IMG/VR virus record: IMGVR_UViG_3300031707_002920
Location: 1-64,000 of that record
Source: a virus
Strand: one strand, 5' to 3'
DNA: 64,000 nt
The notes below the pieces were generated by a model. The model saw nothing but the letters and a program-made list of their open reading frames with translations, searched no databases and was not told the DNA's origin. A program made the translations under genes and the position numbers. This document shows, piece after piece, positions 1 to 9,365 of the stretch. The stretch's first letter is position 1. The number at the start of each line of letters is the position of its first letter.

Positions 1-126
1 GTACATCACTGTCCTCACTGCGGTTTCAAAACGAGCAGAGATATGAACTCTGCTTTAGAGATACTCAGACTCGGGCTGGAGTCTGTTGAGCGACCTGTGC
101 CCCGCCGCAAGGCGAGACACGGGTGA
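1..126 (+). CDS. tnpB: TnpB C-terminal end (5' part outside window)
   Basis: The open frame from base 1 to the TGA at 124-126 reads CPHCG, the second half of a TnpB zinc ribbon, then RDMNSALEILRLG, which matches the RuvC-III D-x-N-[AS]-A motif of IS605-family TnpB RNA-guided nucleases. The reading frame overlaps the right-end RNA scaffold that follows, as is usual for these elements. Whether the upstream part is intact cannot be seen. Confidence 0.75.
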   Translation, partial: VHHCPHCGFKTSRDMNSALEILRLGLESVERPVPRRKARHG

Positions 127-168
127 GGGCTCATGGAAGCCCCCGACTTTAGTCGGGGGAGCAGTCAC
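1..168 (+). mobile_element. IS605-type right end with omega-RNA scaffold (family 1)
   Basis: Bases about 64-168 are nearly identical to the right ends of the two mini-elements at 14789-15143 and 25129-25462: a block starting CAGACTCGGGCTGGAGTCTG, a GC-rich hairpin, then a terminal hairpin with loop CTTTAGTC and the end GCAGTCAC at 161-168. In TnpB systems this region is the guide-RNA scaffold and the sequence after the end is the guide. The guide here would begin at 169. Confidence 0.75.
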
Positions 169-381
169 AATTAATAGTTTGAAATTACCATTTTCACTTT
201 GATACCACCAACCATACGTATCTTCACCTGTACTATCTTTATCAGTTTTAAATAATGTAAATTTAACCTTATTTCCAGTTTTTGGATTTCGCAAATATAC
301 TTGCTGTCCGGCACTCACACCGACGTCTGACACTTCAAAACTATAAACGATTAAATCAATTTGAAAGAGATTATTAAGCAT
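169..381 (-). pseudogene. Phage gene cut by the IS right end
   Basis: Minus-strand frame from ATG at 381 down to the element boundary at 169. The product is phage-like and globular (VSAGQQVYLRNPKTGNK, then EDTYGWWYQSENGNFK) and is not homologous to anything I recognise. The frame runs into the IS end, so the native C-terminus is lost or displaced. It diverges from the tag gene at 427. The start has no strong ribosome binding site, so the N-terminus is uncertain. Confidence 0.4.
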
Positions 382-426
382 GTAAAGAACATATTTCAAG
401 AAAAAACAAATCAAAAGGTATGTATT

Positions 427-1389
427 ATGAAACACAGTGCGACAATTCAGTGCGAGTTTTTAAAAGAAGCTCGTAAATGGAAAGATTTGTCATATGAAGA
501 TCAAAAGGGATATTTGAGACGACATCCTAAAAGTAAACGAAAACTCACGGCTAGACCAGATAGTGGACAGTCTTTAAGCGAATCTAGTGAGTCACATGGC
601 GATACGATTTTGGATTTTTATAATGATAATTTTAAAGGAATTTCAAGAACTAAAGCCGAAGCTAAAATCAGAAAGTTAAAACAGAAAATACAATCCATAA
701 TGGCTCGTGGTGAACGAGGTGCGAGACGATGGGAAGACGCAGGACCGATAGACATTGCTCGTGAATTAGCAGATCGCAAGCAAGCTATAATCGATGTATA
801 TGAATTTGCAATTAATAATCCGGATAGACAACCGCCACAAGAATTGCTTGAAAAGCTTGAACACATTAGATCTGAACAAAAATATAAAAAAGAACAAAAA
901 GAAGAACATCAGCATGAAAAAGAAGAACATGCAGATTTGATGGGCAAAATCATCACATGGACATCGCGAAAGAATTTTGGAAGAGAAATGACGGGTAGGG
1001 TGACGGGAGTTAAAGCAGGAAAACACGGTGCTTATGTTAAAACAGACAATGGATGGAAAGTGCCCGTATCATTGATTACTAAAACTAAGCAAGTTCCAAA
1101 AGAAGAACGAGGTAAAGTCCAAATTAAACCTGAAGAGCTCATTGGGAAAAGAGTATCGTGGAAAACAAAGTACAGACCTCAATCATTTAGAAGACGTTTA
1201 ACTAGAAGAACTTTTAGGCCAATTAGAGTGAAACAAGAACCGCCAGGATATGATCCAAGTAAAGGGACTGCGAGTGGAATTGTTGAAGGTACAAAGGGAT
1301 CGAAGGTAATAGTTGGCGGATGGAGAATACCTCTTACGTCGATTGAACAAGTAGATAATAAAGCTTTTGAAATGTGGAAAGATATATAA
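427..1389 (+). CDS. Tag-family protein with two KOW/SH3-like modules
   Basis: First of the tag family. Residues 1-45 carry the shared tag (MKHSATIQCEFLKEARKW, DLSYEDQKGYLRRHPKSKRK). A long, highly charged helical region follows (residues about 80-170, rich in K, E and R), then two small beta modules beginning LMGKIITW and ELIGKRVSW, each with turns like the end of a KOW/SH3 barrel (AGKHGAYVKTDNGWKVPVS and GSKVIVGGWRIPLTSI). The start at 427 is chosen because every family member begins with MKH/MKY at this point. Function unknown; the shared tag suggests common targeting (inference). Confidence 0.8.
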   Translation: MKHSATIQCEFLKEARKWKDLSYEDQKGYLRRHPKSKRKLTARPDSGQSLSESSESHGDTILDFYNDNFKGISRTKAEAKIRKLKQKIQSIMARGERGARRWEDAGPIDIARELADRKQAIIDVYEFAINNPDRQPPQELLEKLEHIRSEQKYKKEQKEEHQHEKEEHADLMGKIITWTSRKNFGREMTGRVTGVKAGKHGAYVKTDNGWKVPVSLITKTKQVPKEERGKVQIKPEELIGKRVSWKTKYRPQSFRRRLTRRTFRPIRVKQEPPGYDPSKGTASGIVEGTKGSKVIVGGWRIPLTSIEQVDNKAFEMWKDI

Positions 1390-1483
1390 AAGAGCGTGTT
1401 TTACTGTCAGAAAATCTATGATTTCACACGGTAGAGACACTAGTGCTGTCGTACAAGTTACCACGACTATGGGAATAGCAATC

Positions 1484-1840
1484 TCAGAAGATGACTAAGA
1501 GCGTTAGGGCATTTAACCAATTCCAATACAATCTTAATGCTTTGTCTTTTGGTCGGACTTTCTGCCAATCGCCAGTACAAAAGATGCGATAGCTGTCATT
1601 GGCATATTTACCAATGCCATATAATTCAATTGGTAATGTCCATTCTTTATTAACATATTCGCGACTGAATTTTTTTATTATTGTCGCTCGTCTTCTATAA
1701 AGACCGAGAGGTTTCAATAGTTTAATGAGATAATTTTTCTTCGTTTTTAATATATCTTGTGGCGATCTAAAGCGTTTGAAAAATTTTTTAGCTATAGGCT
1801 TAATTTGGGTGAACGGTGATTTTGGTGGTTTGTAGTTCAT
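1484..1840 (-). CDS. MBD4-like HhH-GPD DNA glycosylase
   Basis: 118 residues resembling the C-terminal glycosylase domain of MBD4 (thymine or uracil opposite guanine): F-x-SPQDIL near the N-terminus, PLGLYRRRATIIKKFS, then the helix-hairpin-helix stretch PIELYGIGKYANDSYRIFC, and RPKDKALRLYWNWL, in which the Asp sits where the catalytic Asp of MBD4 lies. It is shorter than most HhH-GPD enzymes because the N-terminal helices are reduced. It is one of very few minus-strand genes and stands alone between plus-strand genes. A role in base-excision repair or in attacking deaminated or modified bases is inferred. Confidence 0.65.
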   Translation of the reverse strand: MNYKPPKSPFTQIKPIAKKFFKRFRSPQDILKTKKNYLIKLLKPLGLYRRRATIIKKFSREYVNKEWTLPIELYGIGKYANDSYRIFCTGDWQKVRPKDKALRLYWNWLNALTLLVIF

Positions 1841-1938
1841 GGATTAGTAATCAGTAGCACTGTCAATGTCGTGTAAACTGTCTATTTATTTTATAAAAGC
1901 GCTATTACAGAATAGTTAAATAAAAAAAGGATTGTATA

Positions 1939-2313
1939 ATGTCAATTACAATTAGTGCTATAACTATAGTTTTAGTATGCATCATTTTAGTTATTTTTAG
2001 TATTAAAAATAGACAGGCGACAAAGAGAGAAATCGATAGTGAAGATCCAGAAATTGATAGGAATTCACCGCCTGACACTGATTGGCAACTTGAATCTGCA
2101 GCTGCAGTCGATAAAGTTTTAAAATTCACTTATCAAGAACATAATTTAGAGAAAACAGTTTATTGCACGGCCGTATTTTTCAATGCAAAAACTGGTCAAT
2201 ATAAATTAGATGTGCCATGGTCTAGAAGCTTGACACTCGAAAAATCTAGTATAAATAACAAAATGATCGTCGCTATTGATAAGTCAAAAGTATTTGCAGG
2301 TGATATTATATGA
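1939..2313 (+). CDS. Small membrane-anchored protein
   Basis: 124 residues with one N-terminal transmemb­rane helix (residues about 5-22, ISAITIVLVCIILVIFS) and a soluble tail containing a short beta-rich domain (KTVYCTAVFFNAKTGQYKLD). An AAAAAAGG-type site precedes the ATG. Its stop overlaps the start of the aminopeptidase by ATGA, so the two are translationally coupled. Family not recognised. Confidence 0.7.
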   Translation: MSITISAITIVLVCIILVIFSIKNRQATKREIDSEDPEIDRNSPPDTDWQLESAAAVDKVLKFTYQEHNLEKTVYCTAVFFNAKTGQYKLDVPWSRSLTLEKSSINNKMIVAIDKSKVFAGDII

Positions 2314-3773
2314 AATATAAGACTATACATAATGAGTTTATAAGGCTGGCGCTTGATAAGAGTGCGATGAATTTGTATTTAGTTGACCGGTCAAACTTCA
2401 AAAGCAAATTGATGTTTTTTAGAACGGTTGACAATCGTTTTAACGATTTTAATGCCGAAGTGAATGAAGTTAATGTTCGCACTGATGGTAATGATTTGAT
2501 AGTCTGCTGTGGTTGTGGTGAAGAAGTCTCTGCGAATGTCATTAGGACTACGACTGCTCACGGCATACAAAAAACTGAATATCTTAAATGGCCGAAAATA
2601 TCTATAATAATACCCGCGTGGTTCAATAAACGATTAACTATTGCTTGTGTTGAAGGAATAATTTTAGGTTCGTATAAATTTGATTTTTATAAGACAAAAA
2701 AATATCATCATCTATCAGCTATAGAAATTACTACTGATAAGATTACTGAAGATGATTTAAAAGAAATACAAACTGTTTGTGAATGCACTAATTTTGCTAG
2801 AGACATGGTTAATAAAAATGCAAAAGATAAATATCCTGAAATTTTTGCTAATTTTATTAAGAATGAATTAGTACCATTAGGATTAGACGTCACAATTCTT
2901 CCTGACGAAATAATGAAGCGATTTGGTTTAATACAAGCAGTTAGTAAAGGCTCACCATATCCTGCAAGAGTGGTCACAATTCAATACGCAGGTAATCAAA
3001 CTTCTACAGGTAAAATAGCGTTAATTGGTAAAGGTATTATTTTTGATACTGGTGGTCTTGTATTAAAAGAACCAGAACAAATTAAATCAATGAGAAAAGA
3101 TATTGCTGGCGCTGCGACAATGACAGCGCTAATGAAGGCTGTGGCTATATTGCAGTTGCCAATCAATATAGTTTGCGTATTACCGTTAACGTATAATTCT
3201 ATAGATGGTAAATCTTATTTCCCAGGTGATGTTTATACATCTTATAATGGTAAATCGGTGGAAATCGATAATACTGATGCAGAAGGTCGTTTGATTCTTG
3301 CAGATGCTATTTCTTATTGTATCGAGAATTTTAGACCGACAATGTTAATTGACATTGCCACATTGACTAGGACAATAATTAACATTTTTGGTAAATCAGC
3401 TGCTGGTTTATTTACTAACAACGATCAACTTGCTCGCGAACTGTATAAGGCGGGTAAACTCACTAACGAAAGAGTGTGGAAGTTGCCGCTGTTCAAAGAT
3501 TATAAGAAATCTGTAGAGAGCGATATTGCTGATTATAGGAATTCGTTTGAACAACAACAGGCAAAGTCAGCTATGGGGGCAGTGTTCATTCAACAATTTG
3601 TCAATGATGTCACGTGGGCTCATATCGACATGTCAAATGTAGCATTTAACGAAGACGTGCGAGATGAGATCGATCACTCGCATGGTGAAATTCCACATTA
3701 TGCTACTGGTTTTGGCGTGCGATTATTATATGAATTTTTAAAAAATAGATTAACTGAAAAGGAAAATTCATGA
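2310..3773 (+). CDS. M17-family leucyl aminopeptidase with tag-like N-terminus
   Basis: 487 residues. The C-terminal two thirds is an M17 (PepA/leucyl aminopeptidase) catalytic domain: LIGKGIIFDTGGL (metal-binding Lys and Asp), MRKDIAGAATM and the signature NTDAEGRLILADA. Metal and active-site residues therefore look intact. Known M17 enzymes remove N-terminal residues from peptides using two metal ions. The N-terminus, MKYKTIHNEFIRLA, is a divergent version of the tag shared by the following genes. It overlaps its neighbours at both ends by ATGA. In a phage it may process peptides or act as a virion cargo protein (inference). Confidence 0.85.
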   Translation: MKYKTIHNEFIRLALDKSAMNLYLVDRSNFKSKLMFFRTVDNRFNDFNAEVNEVNVRTDGNDLIVCCGCGEEVSANVIRTTTAHGIQKTEYLKWPKISIIIPAWFNKRLTIACVEGIILGSYKFDFYKTKKYHHLSAIEITTDKITEDDLKEIQTVCECTNFARDMVNKNAKDKYPEIFANFIKNELVPLGLDVTILPDEIMKRFGLIQAVSKGSPYPARVVTIQYAGNQTSTGKIALIGKGIIFDTGGLVLKEPEQIKSMRKDIAGAATMTALMKAVAILQLPINIVCVLPLTYNSIDGKSYFPGDVYTSYNGKSVEIDNTDAEGRLILADAISYCIENFRPTMLIDIATLTRTIINIFGKSAAGLFTNNDQLARELYKAGKLTNERVWKLPLFKDYKKSVESDIADYRNSFEQQQAKSAMGAVFIQQFVNDVTWAHIDMSNVAFNEDVRDEIDHSHGEIPHYATGFGVRLLYEFLKNRLTEKENS

Positions 3774-4123
3774 ATAAAGCTACATTATCAATGAAACATT
3801 TAGCAGCTATACAAAATGAATTTTTTAAAATGGCAATAAGTGATAAGAGTTCTAGTCATAAAAAACCCAGTTTTTTTACTGCAACTAAATATCGCGATCC
3901 GACTGATAAAGAGTTACAAGAGATTCATGATAGTAATCCTAATGCTGACGATTTGATACAAGGATTTGGATATTCTATTATTGGTAGAGGATTTGCGGCA
4001 TTTAAACATAAGTTGATGATAATTAATGCAATCGAACGGTTAAATAAATTAGATCCTGGCAACCAACAATATAAAATTGCATTAAAAAGAGCAAAAAGCA
4101 TGAAACTACACGGGCAGTTATAA
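3770..4123 (+). CDS. Tag-family protein, short
   Basis: 117 residues. The start at 3770 overlaps the previous stop and has AAGGAAAATTC upstream; a second ATG at 3791 would begin exactly at the tag (MKHLAAIQNEFFKMA). The second tag block (HPKSK) is missing. The remainder is a small alpha/beta domain with GFGYSIIGRGFAAFKHKLM and a basic C-terminus. No family recognised. Confidence 0.7.
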   Translation: MNKATLSMKHLAAIQNEFFKMAISDKSSSHKKPSFFTATKYRDPTDKELQEIHDSNPNADDLIQGFGYSIIGRGFAAFKHKLMIINAIERLNKLDPGNQQYKIALKRAKSMKLHGQL

Positions 4124-4564
4124 ATGAAACATTTCGCTAAAATACAAAATGAATTTGTTGAAGACAATATTTTAGCGCTCGCAAAAAAGTATCTTGAAAA
4201 TACTGAAGATGATTGGAATTATATCACGCCTGAAGAATTAAATAAAAAGATCGAAGCAAAGAAAAATCCGTTTGACTTAATGATTGATTTACGCGATAAA
4301 GACAGTTTTAAAAAGGGTCATATCAAAAATGCGATTAACATATTTTGGTTAGATATATTAAAAGAAAAAAATTTAGAATCGCTTCCAAAAGATAAAAAGA
4401 TCTTAGTTTATTGTTATGTGGGTCATACGTCAAGCCAGATCATGACGTTGCTTAAATTATTAGGTTATGATGTGGTAAGCTTAAAGTTTGGTATGGGCAT
4501 TTCACCAGTCAAAGCAGTGCCGGTCGCAGGATGGACAAATTTTAATTTTGAATTAGAAAAATGA
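4124..4564 (+). CDS. Tag-family protein carrying a rhodanese domain
   Basis: Tag (MKHFAKIQNEFVEDN) joined to a complete single-domain rhodanese: DLMIDLRDKDSFKKGHIKNA, then the active-site loop CYVGHTSSQ with the catalytic Cys, and the LLGYDVVSLKFGM ending. Rhodaneses move sulfur as a Cys persulfide, or act as Cys-based phosphatase-like folds. The first base follows the previous stop directly, so it lies in the same operon. Sulfur chemistry in tRNA modification or host takeover are possible roles (inference). Confidence 0.85.
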   Translation: MKHFAKIQNEFVEDNILALAKKYLENTEDDWNYITPEELNKKIEAKKNPFDLMIDLRDKDSFKKGHIKNAINIFWLDILKEKNLESLPKDKKILVYCYVGHTSSQIMTLLKLLGYDVVSLKFGMGISPVKAVPVAGWTNFNFELEK

Positions 4565-4568
4565 TTTT

Positions 4569-4832
4569 ATGAGTCATGTAGCATTGATACAGACTGAATT
4601 CTTGAAATTTGCAAAACAATATAGTCGTCGTTGGATGAAAATGAATATGCAACAACAACGACAATATTTAGAAGATCATCCGGGATCAAAGAAAGTTGTT
4701 ACGGGTAAACCTCACGATTTTATAAAAAGAAAAAGATATAGATTAAAACCCAAATTTAGACGAATTAAGAGATATGAAAAAACACGGCACATGAAAGATC
4801 AACATTCAATGCAAACATTGCAAGGAGCATAG
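4569..4832 (+). CDS. Tag-family protein, basic
   Basis: 87 residues that are little more than the tag: MSHVALIQTEFLKFA, RRWMKMNMQQQRQYLEDHP, GSKK, followed by a very Lys/Arg-rich tail. Useful because it shows the tag as a free-standing unit. Four bases separate it from the rhodanese gene and one from the next. Confidence 0.75.
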   Translation: MSHVALIQTEFLKFAKQYSRRWMKMNMQQQRQYLEDHPGSKKVVTGKPHDFIKRKRYRLKPKFRRIKRYEKTRHMKDQHSMQTLQGA

Positions 4833-4833
4833 C

Positions 4834-5952
4834 ATGAAGCACTTATCTGCGATTAGTAAAGAATTTATGAAATTAGCATTATCTGATCCATATTGGAATG
4901 ACTTGAATTATTTTGAACAACGTAAATATATTCAACAACATCCAGGTACTAAAAAGCGAATAACAGTTCAACCACCAATGTCAGATACTAGTTTTCAAGT
5001 CTGTCCTTTGTGCGATCGAAAATTTGTAGATAAAGATAAAGTCTTAACACACATTAAAGCCGATCATTCTTTTGCCGACACGACGCCAGAAGCTATGCAG
5101 ACTTATACACGATTCAAAAAGATATACGACAATGCAAAGAAAATGCGAACCGTAGATGTTATAAATGAATTGCCGCCATTAGAACCCCAAGAAGAAGACA
5201 TTCATAAAACATTGTTTATGCATTATGGTTCAAAAATCCGTCAAGAAATAAATGGATTAAAAGAGCCTATTAGACATATAATTATAAGCGAAGATGCTGA
5301 AACTCAAGACATTGATGCTAATGAAAATCATGATCTTTATAAAAATTTAGTAGAAAAGTTAAAGCTTACTCCAATATTTGATGAGTCGTCAGGTGAAGAA
5401 TCGAAACCGGTCGTATTAGATTTATCAGAAGGCGGAAAAGAACAGGCGTATACTGGTAAATCATTAGGCGAACGATTAGAAATGCAAATAGCAAAAGGCA
5501 CGATCGATAATATTCCAGTAATAGTAAGTAATTTTTATCGTTCGGGAACATCAAAAGGAACGCCTCATCCATACGAAGATTCAGGCGTTGAATTGTTCTT
5601 TGGTGCTACCAAAGAAGAAGAAGCTGCTTTTCAAAAAAGAATGCAAGAACGACAACTGAGGCGCGAAGAACGCAAATTACAGCGGTCGAAAGAGCCAAGA
5701 GGACAACGAAAGAAAATATGGACAGACCGCAAAGTTAAAAGGCTCGGTCGTCAAATAGCTAGAGACTTAAAAAGCAGCGGCATGCTTGAAAATGATGATG
5801 CTGTATATGATACTGTTAGAAATCGCTTAGAACAAGATCCTACGTTAAAGGAATTTTTTAAAGCAAAAGGTATAAGTGATGATAATATAGTATTTGCTTT
5901 TGCAGATTATATACCCGTTAGTTATAAGCGAAAACACAAATCAATGGAGTGA
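4834..5952 (+). CDS. Tag-family protein with C2H2 zinc finger
   Basis: 372 residues. Tag at 1-48 (MKHLSAISKEFMKLA, YFEQRKYIQQHPGTKKR), then a classical C2H2 finger at about 53-78 (CPLCDRKFVDKDKVLTHIKADH). The middle part is acidic and unrecognised, and residues about 255-300 form a charged coil. The C-terminus is a small helical module (DPTLKEFFKAKGISDDNIVF). Start follows AAGGAGCATAGC. Nucleic-acid binding is likely from the finger. Confidence 0.75.
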   Translation: MKHLSAISKEFMKLALSDPYWNDLNYFEQRKYIQQHPGTKKRITVQPPMSDTSFQVCPLCDRKFVDKDKVLTHIKADHSFADTTPEAMQTYTRFKKIYDNAKKMRTVDVINELPPLEPQEEDIHKTLFMHYGSKIRQEINGLKEPIRHIIISEDAETQDIDANENHDLYKNLVEKLKLTPIFDESSGEESKPVVLDLSEGGKEQAYTGKSLGERLEMQIAKGTIDNIPVIVSNFYRSGTSKGTPHPYEDSGVELFFGATKEEEAAFQKRMQERQLRREERKLQRSKEPRGQRKKIWTDRKVKRLGRQIARDLKSSGMLENDDAVYDTVRNRLEQDPTLKEFFKAKGISDDNIVFAFADYIPVSYKRKHKSME

Positions 5953-5957
5953 TCTTC

Positions 5958-7088
5958 ATGAAGCATTTAGCCGTTATACAAGCTGAATTTGTTAAAACAG
6001 CGAGAAAGTGGAAAGATTTGTCGTATGATGAGCAAAAGCGGTATATTAAGAGACATCCAAAAACTAAACGTAGATTGACGGCAAAGCCGAGAGCAAAAGG
6101 AGTTGAGACCGATTTTAATGAAATGATTGGTTCAAAACGAATAGTCGTCGGTGTGAAGAAGTTAAATAGACTGCTCGACAAAATTAATAAAAATTACATT
6201 AAAGTCCCAAGAGCAAAAGTTAGCTGGGTTTTAGAAAAAGCTTTAAACGGCACACCTCCGCGTAATAATCCTAAAACGTATGATTTGAGAGAGCACGATC
6301 TAACAGCACCGAAAACACAGAAAATAGTAAATGCTCTTAACAGACGAGTAAATAGATTAGTCAGATCGTCAAATAAACTTATCGCTAGACAAAGGTCATC
6401 AGGCGAGGCTGTTGAAGCAGTTAACAATTATATTAAGCAAAATTTTGTAGTGCTCAAGGACGCAAAACCTGTTAAAAGTCTTAGAGAAATGCGAGAATTT
6501 AAAGCGCCAAAAGTAAAAGTTGAAAAAGTTAAACGGCCAACAGGATCACATTTTAGTACAGGTGATCGAGTTAAACTTAGAAATGGCATCGAAGGAACTA
6601 TTGTTCGCATTAAATATGGACATAAATGGACGACGATAAACGTCACGACAGATGACGGCAAGCATTGGCATACTAAACATTCGGGCACGTATGGTCCCGG
6701 CTTAACATTTATAGGTAAAACTTCAGAAAAGGATGCCCAGAGGATAAAAAAGGTACGACAAGATTTTGATCAAGCTATTAACAATAGAAAACAACGACGC
6801 ACTGAAGAGGGTCGAGAAAAAATTAATTTAATGAGTATTCATCCAGGCGATACTATAATGATTAAAGGTCATGACTATAATTGGTCGGCAGAAGTTGTCA
6901 GTGTAGATTATCGCAAGGGCGGCGTTAGGATCAATCAACTGAGATCGAGAAGACAACGACCATCAATTTTTAACAGTGGATTTGGGTCTGCAGTTCTACA
7001 GCCAGGGCGTGTAGTGTCTCAACACTATAGATTTATACCTGCAGTTTATATCGTAAGTAAATCTGGCAAAGGAGCATCACATTCATGA
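5958..7088 (+). CDS. Tag-family protein with two KOW-like modules
   Basis: Full tag (MKHLAVIQAEFVKTARKW, DLSYDEQKRYIKRHPKTKRR). A central basic helical part follows, then two SH3/KOW-like modules: FSTGDRVKLRNGIEGTIVRI and IHPGDTIMIKGHDYNWSAEV. Start 5958 is preferred to the upstream in-frame TTG/ATT region because it gives the family N-terminus. The last bases overlap the next gene. Confidence 0.75.
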   Translation: MKHLAVIQAEFVKTARKWKDLSYDEQKRYIKRHPKTKRRLTAKPRAKGVETDFNEMIGSKRIVVGVKKLNRLLDKINKNYIKVPRAKVSWVLEKALNGTPPRNNPKTYDLREHDLTAPKTQKIVNALNRRVNRLVRSSNKLIARQRSSGEAVEAVNNYIKQNFVVLKDAKPVKSLREMREFKAPKVKVEKVKRPTGSHFSTGDRVKLRNGIEGTIVRIKYGHKWTTINVTTDDGKHWHTKHSGTYGPGLTFIGKTSEKDAQRIKKVRQDFDQAINNRKQRRTEEGREKINLMSIHPGDTIMIKGHDYNWSAEVVSVDYRKGGVRINQLRSRRQRPSIFNSGFGSAVLQPGRVVSQHYRFIPAVYIVSKSGKGASHS

Positions 7089-8221
7089 AACATTTGGCAA
7101 CTATTCAGACAGAATTTTTGAAAGAAGCTCGAAAGTGGGACGATCTCTCTTATGAAGAACAGAAGGGCTATCTCTCGAGACATCCAAAAACAAAAAGAAG
7201 ATTAACAGCCAGACCTGAACAAGCTAGTGTACAGAAGTCACAATCTAAAGAATTAATCGGTAAACAGGCAATCTTTGATCTTCATACTGATAAAGTTAGA
7301 GCAGATTTTACTGCTGAAGATTTTGGTATAGACCAACAGACATTTCAAAAATTATTTGACCATCAAGGTCAGAAAGCAACAGTCGAAGCCATTGAGGTCG
7401 ACAATGGTAAAGTTGCTACAAGTTATTATAATATATCATTCGGAGATGGTTTTAAAGCTAATGCTATTAGCGGATCATATTTAACAGCTGTAGAACCAGA
7501 AACACAGCTTGTAGAATCGAAAAAATCTGGACCAGTTAAACAAAAATTGCCAGAAAAATTGAAAGAGCGCAAACTTTTTCCAGCAGACGCAATTAAAAGT
7601 TCTTTAGAATCACTAAATTTAGGAGGAGAGAGGTACGATTCAGATGAAAGAGAAAGAGTACATGTACAAAAAAATCATAAAGGCGAGGTCAAATATCTTG
7701 AAGTTGATTTTAGGCATTTAGGCACTTGGCATAGCAGGCCGGGCGAAGAAGACGATGATTATCCGAGATGGGATGAAGGGTCAGAGAAAAAATATACGAA
7801 AATATTTGAAAGTTGGGCGCGATCAAAACCGTGGTTTGATGAAGATACGATGAAAACATATGTGAGGACCGATGAAAAAGCATACGTGTCTTTTGGAATT
7901 AAAAAGCGTATGGAACCAGAAAAGAAAGAAGCTATAAAGAATTATTATACGAATTTAGTAGATGAAGTACGAAAAATAATTGATAACATTAAGCCTTTTA
8001 ATATGCGTGATATGTATCCAAGAATGCAAGAAATTTCAAGCAAATTAGGTGAAAATAGAGAATTAATGTCTCAGAAGAAAACGTTAGAAGACGATTATAA
8101 GATGATACTTGATAAATCAAACAATTTCTATACAGTAAAAGCTGCTGAAGGTGGATTAAATAAATTCATCATTGATGAATCTAGATTGAAAAACATCAAA
8201 GAAGAAATAGACAATAGTTAA
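7085..8221 (+). CDS. Tag-family protein, unknown cargo
   Basis: 378 residues with the clearest tag (MKHLATIQTEFLKEARKW, DDLSYEEQKGYLSRHPKTK). The cargo has an acidic WHSRPGEEDDDYPRWDEG stretch around residue 218 and a helical C-terminal 100 residues. No enzyme motif recognised. Coupled to the previous gene through an ATGA overlap. Confidence 0.75.
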   Translation: MKHLATIQTEFLKEARKWDDLSYEEQKGYLSRHPKTKRRLTARPEQASVQKSQSKELIGKQAIFDLHTDKVRADFTAEDFGIDQQTFQKLFDHQGQKATVEAIEVDNGKVATSYYNISFGDGFKANAISGSYLTAVEPETQLVESKKSGPVKQKLPEKLKERKLFPADAIKSSLESLNLGGERYDSDERERVHVQKNHKGEVKYLEVDFRHLGTWHSRPGEEDDDYPRWDEGSEKKYTKIFESWARSKPWFDEDTMKTYVRTDEKAYVSFGIKKRMEPEKKEAIKNYYTNLVDEVRKIIDNIKPFNMRDMYPRMQEISSKLGENRELMSQKKTLEDDYKMILDKSNNFYTVKAAEGGLNKFIIDESRLKNIKEEIDNS

Positions 8222-8260
8222 AAATCTTTGTCATCAATGATTGACGAGAAGTAAAGGCAT

Positions 8261-8896
8261 ATGAAACATGTAGCTATTATTCAATTAGAATTTTTGAAAA
8301 AAGCCCGTAATTGGGATGATCTGTCTTATGAAGAGCAAAAGGCATATATTTCAAGACATCCTAAGACTAAACGCAGGATAACAGCTAGATATAGAGTGGG
8401 TGATAAAGTTCATATAGTTAATAGTAAAGGAAATAAAGAACCTGCAACTATTATTCGGGATTTAGAGTCTTCTGGAGTTCCTGGTAAGTATAGGTTTAAA
8501 CTTGATAATGAAAATATTGAAGGTCATGCTGCTCCCGATGAATTAGTTAAGCGCGAGTCAGTTACATCATCGGTCAGCGAACAGCTAGTACAGAAACCGT
8601 TGAAAAAAAGCAAGTTCACATTTAAGACTGAGAAACCTACAGGCAAGTGGCGCAGTTTTGCAGAAGATCACAACGCTATTAAATTCAGTGGAAAAGAAGT
8701 CGGTCTCATTACATCTAAGCCGCATCGTATTAAATTGATGGTAGAAAAAGCAGACATAATGGAAGATAAAAATCCCAATTGTAGTTGGAAGTGGATAACG
8801 TTAAAACCAGAGTTTAATACGATAGACGAAGCTAAGAATTTTATTATTAACTATGCTGATGCAATTACAAGTAAATGGGAATTAAAAAGTTTATAA
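8261..8896 (+). CDS. Tag-family protein with SH3-like module
   Basis: Tag (MKHVAIIQLEFLKKARNW, DDLSYEEQKAYISRHPKTK), then an SH3/KOW-like barrel starting YRVGDKVHIVNSKGNKEPAT, a basic linker with KKSKFTFKTEK, and a C-terminal alpha/beta part. A GAAGTAAAGG-like site precedes the ATG. Function not recognised. Confidence 0.7.
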   Translation: MKHVAIIQLEFLKKARNWDDLSYEEQKAYISRHPKTKRRITARYRVGDKVHIVNSKGNKEPATIIRDLESSGVPGKYRFKLDNENIEGHAAPDELVKRESVTSSVSEQLVQKPLKKSKFTFKTEKPTGKWRSFAEDHNAIKFSGKEVGLITSKPHRIKLMVEKADIMEDKNPNCSWKWITLKPEFNTIDEAKNFIINYADAITSKWELKSL

Positions 8897-8912
8897 GAAA
8901 AGAAAGGTATTT

Positions 8913-9365
8913 ATGAAATATGCAACTATTGTTCAATCAGAATTTGTAAAAGAAGCTCGTAAATGGAATGAATTGTCTCGAAAAGAGCAACAAGCATATC
9001 TTAAAGCTCATCCAAAATCGAAAAAACGATTAACTGCTGGTCCAAAAATAGGTGATCCTGGTGAAAAACGGCCAAAATATGGACCTGATAGTGTTGAAGC
9101 AGAAAAAGCAAGAGAAAAACACATATCTGAATTGCAATTTGCTGCTAAACTAAAGAAAATTATTTCTGATAGCAAGTCTGATATTGAAAAATTTCAAAAA
9201 ACAGGTGAATTATCAGACGAATTATATGAAAATTTGTTTGACTATTTTACCATGGAAACAAAAGAAATGCCATACGGAACAGCAAAAGCTAGGACGGGCG
9301 ATCCTTATGAATGGATCAGTGATAAATTGAATGAGACTTTAAAAACGAAAGGAAGTATTCAATGA
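8913..9365 (+). CDS. Tag-family protein, helical
   Basis: Tag (MKYATIVQSEFVKEARKW, NELSRKEQQAYLKAHPKSKK) and a short helical cargo. AAGAAAGG lies upstream of the start. The stop overlaps the decayed tag copy that follows. Confidence 0.75.
   Translation: MKYATIVQSEFVKEARKWNELSRKEQQAYLKAHPKSKKRLTAGPKIGDPGEKRPKYGPDSVEAEKAREKHISELQFAAKLKKIISDSKSDIEKFQKTGELSDELYENLFDYFTMETKEMPYGTAKARTGDPYEWISDKLNETLKTKGSIQ

Noticed and set aside
55-435. Full-length 126-aa minus-strand ORF across the IS end
   Set aside because: The last 35 residues are antisense to the IS right end; only the part from 381 to 169 looks like a native gene.
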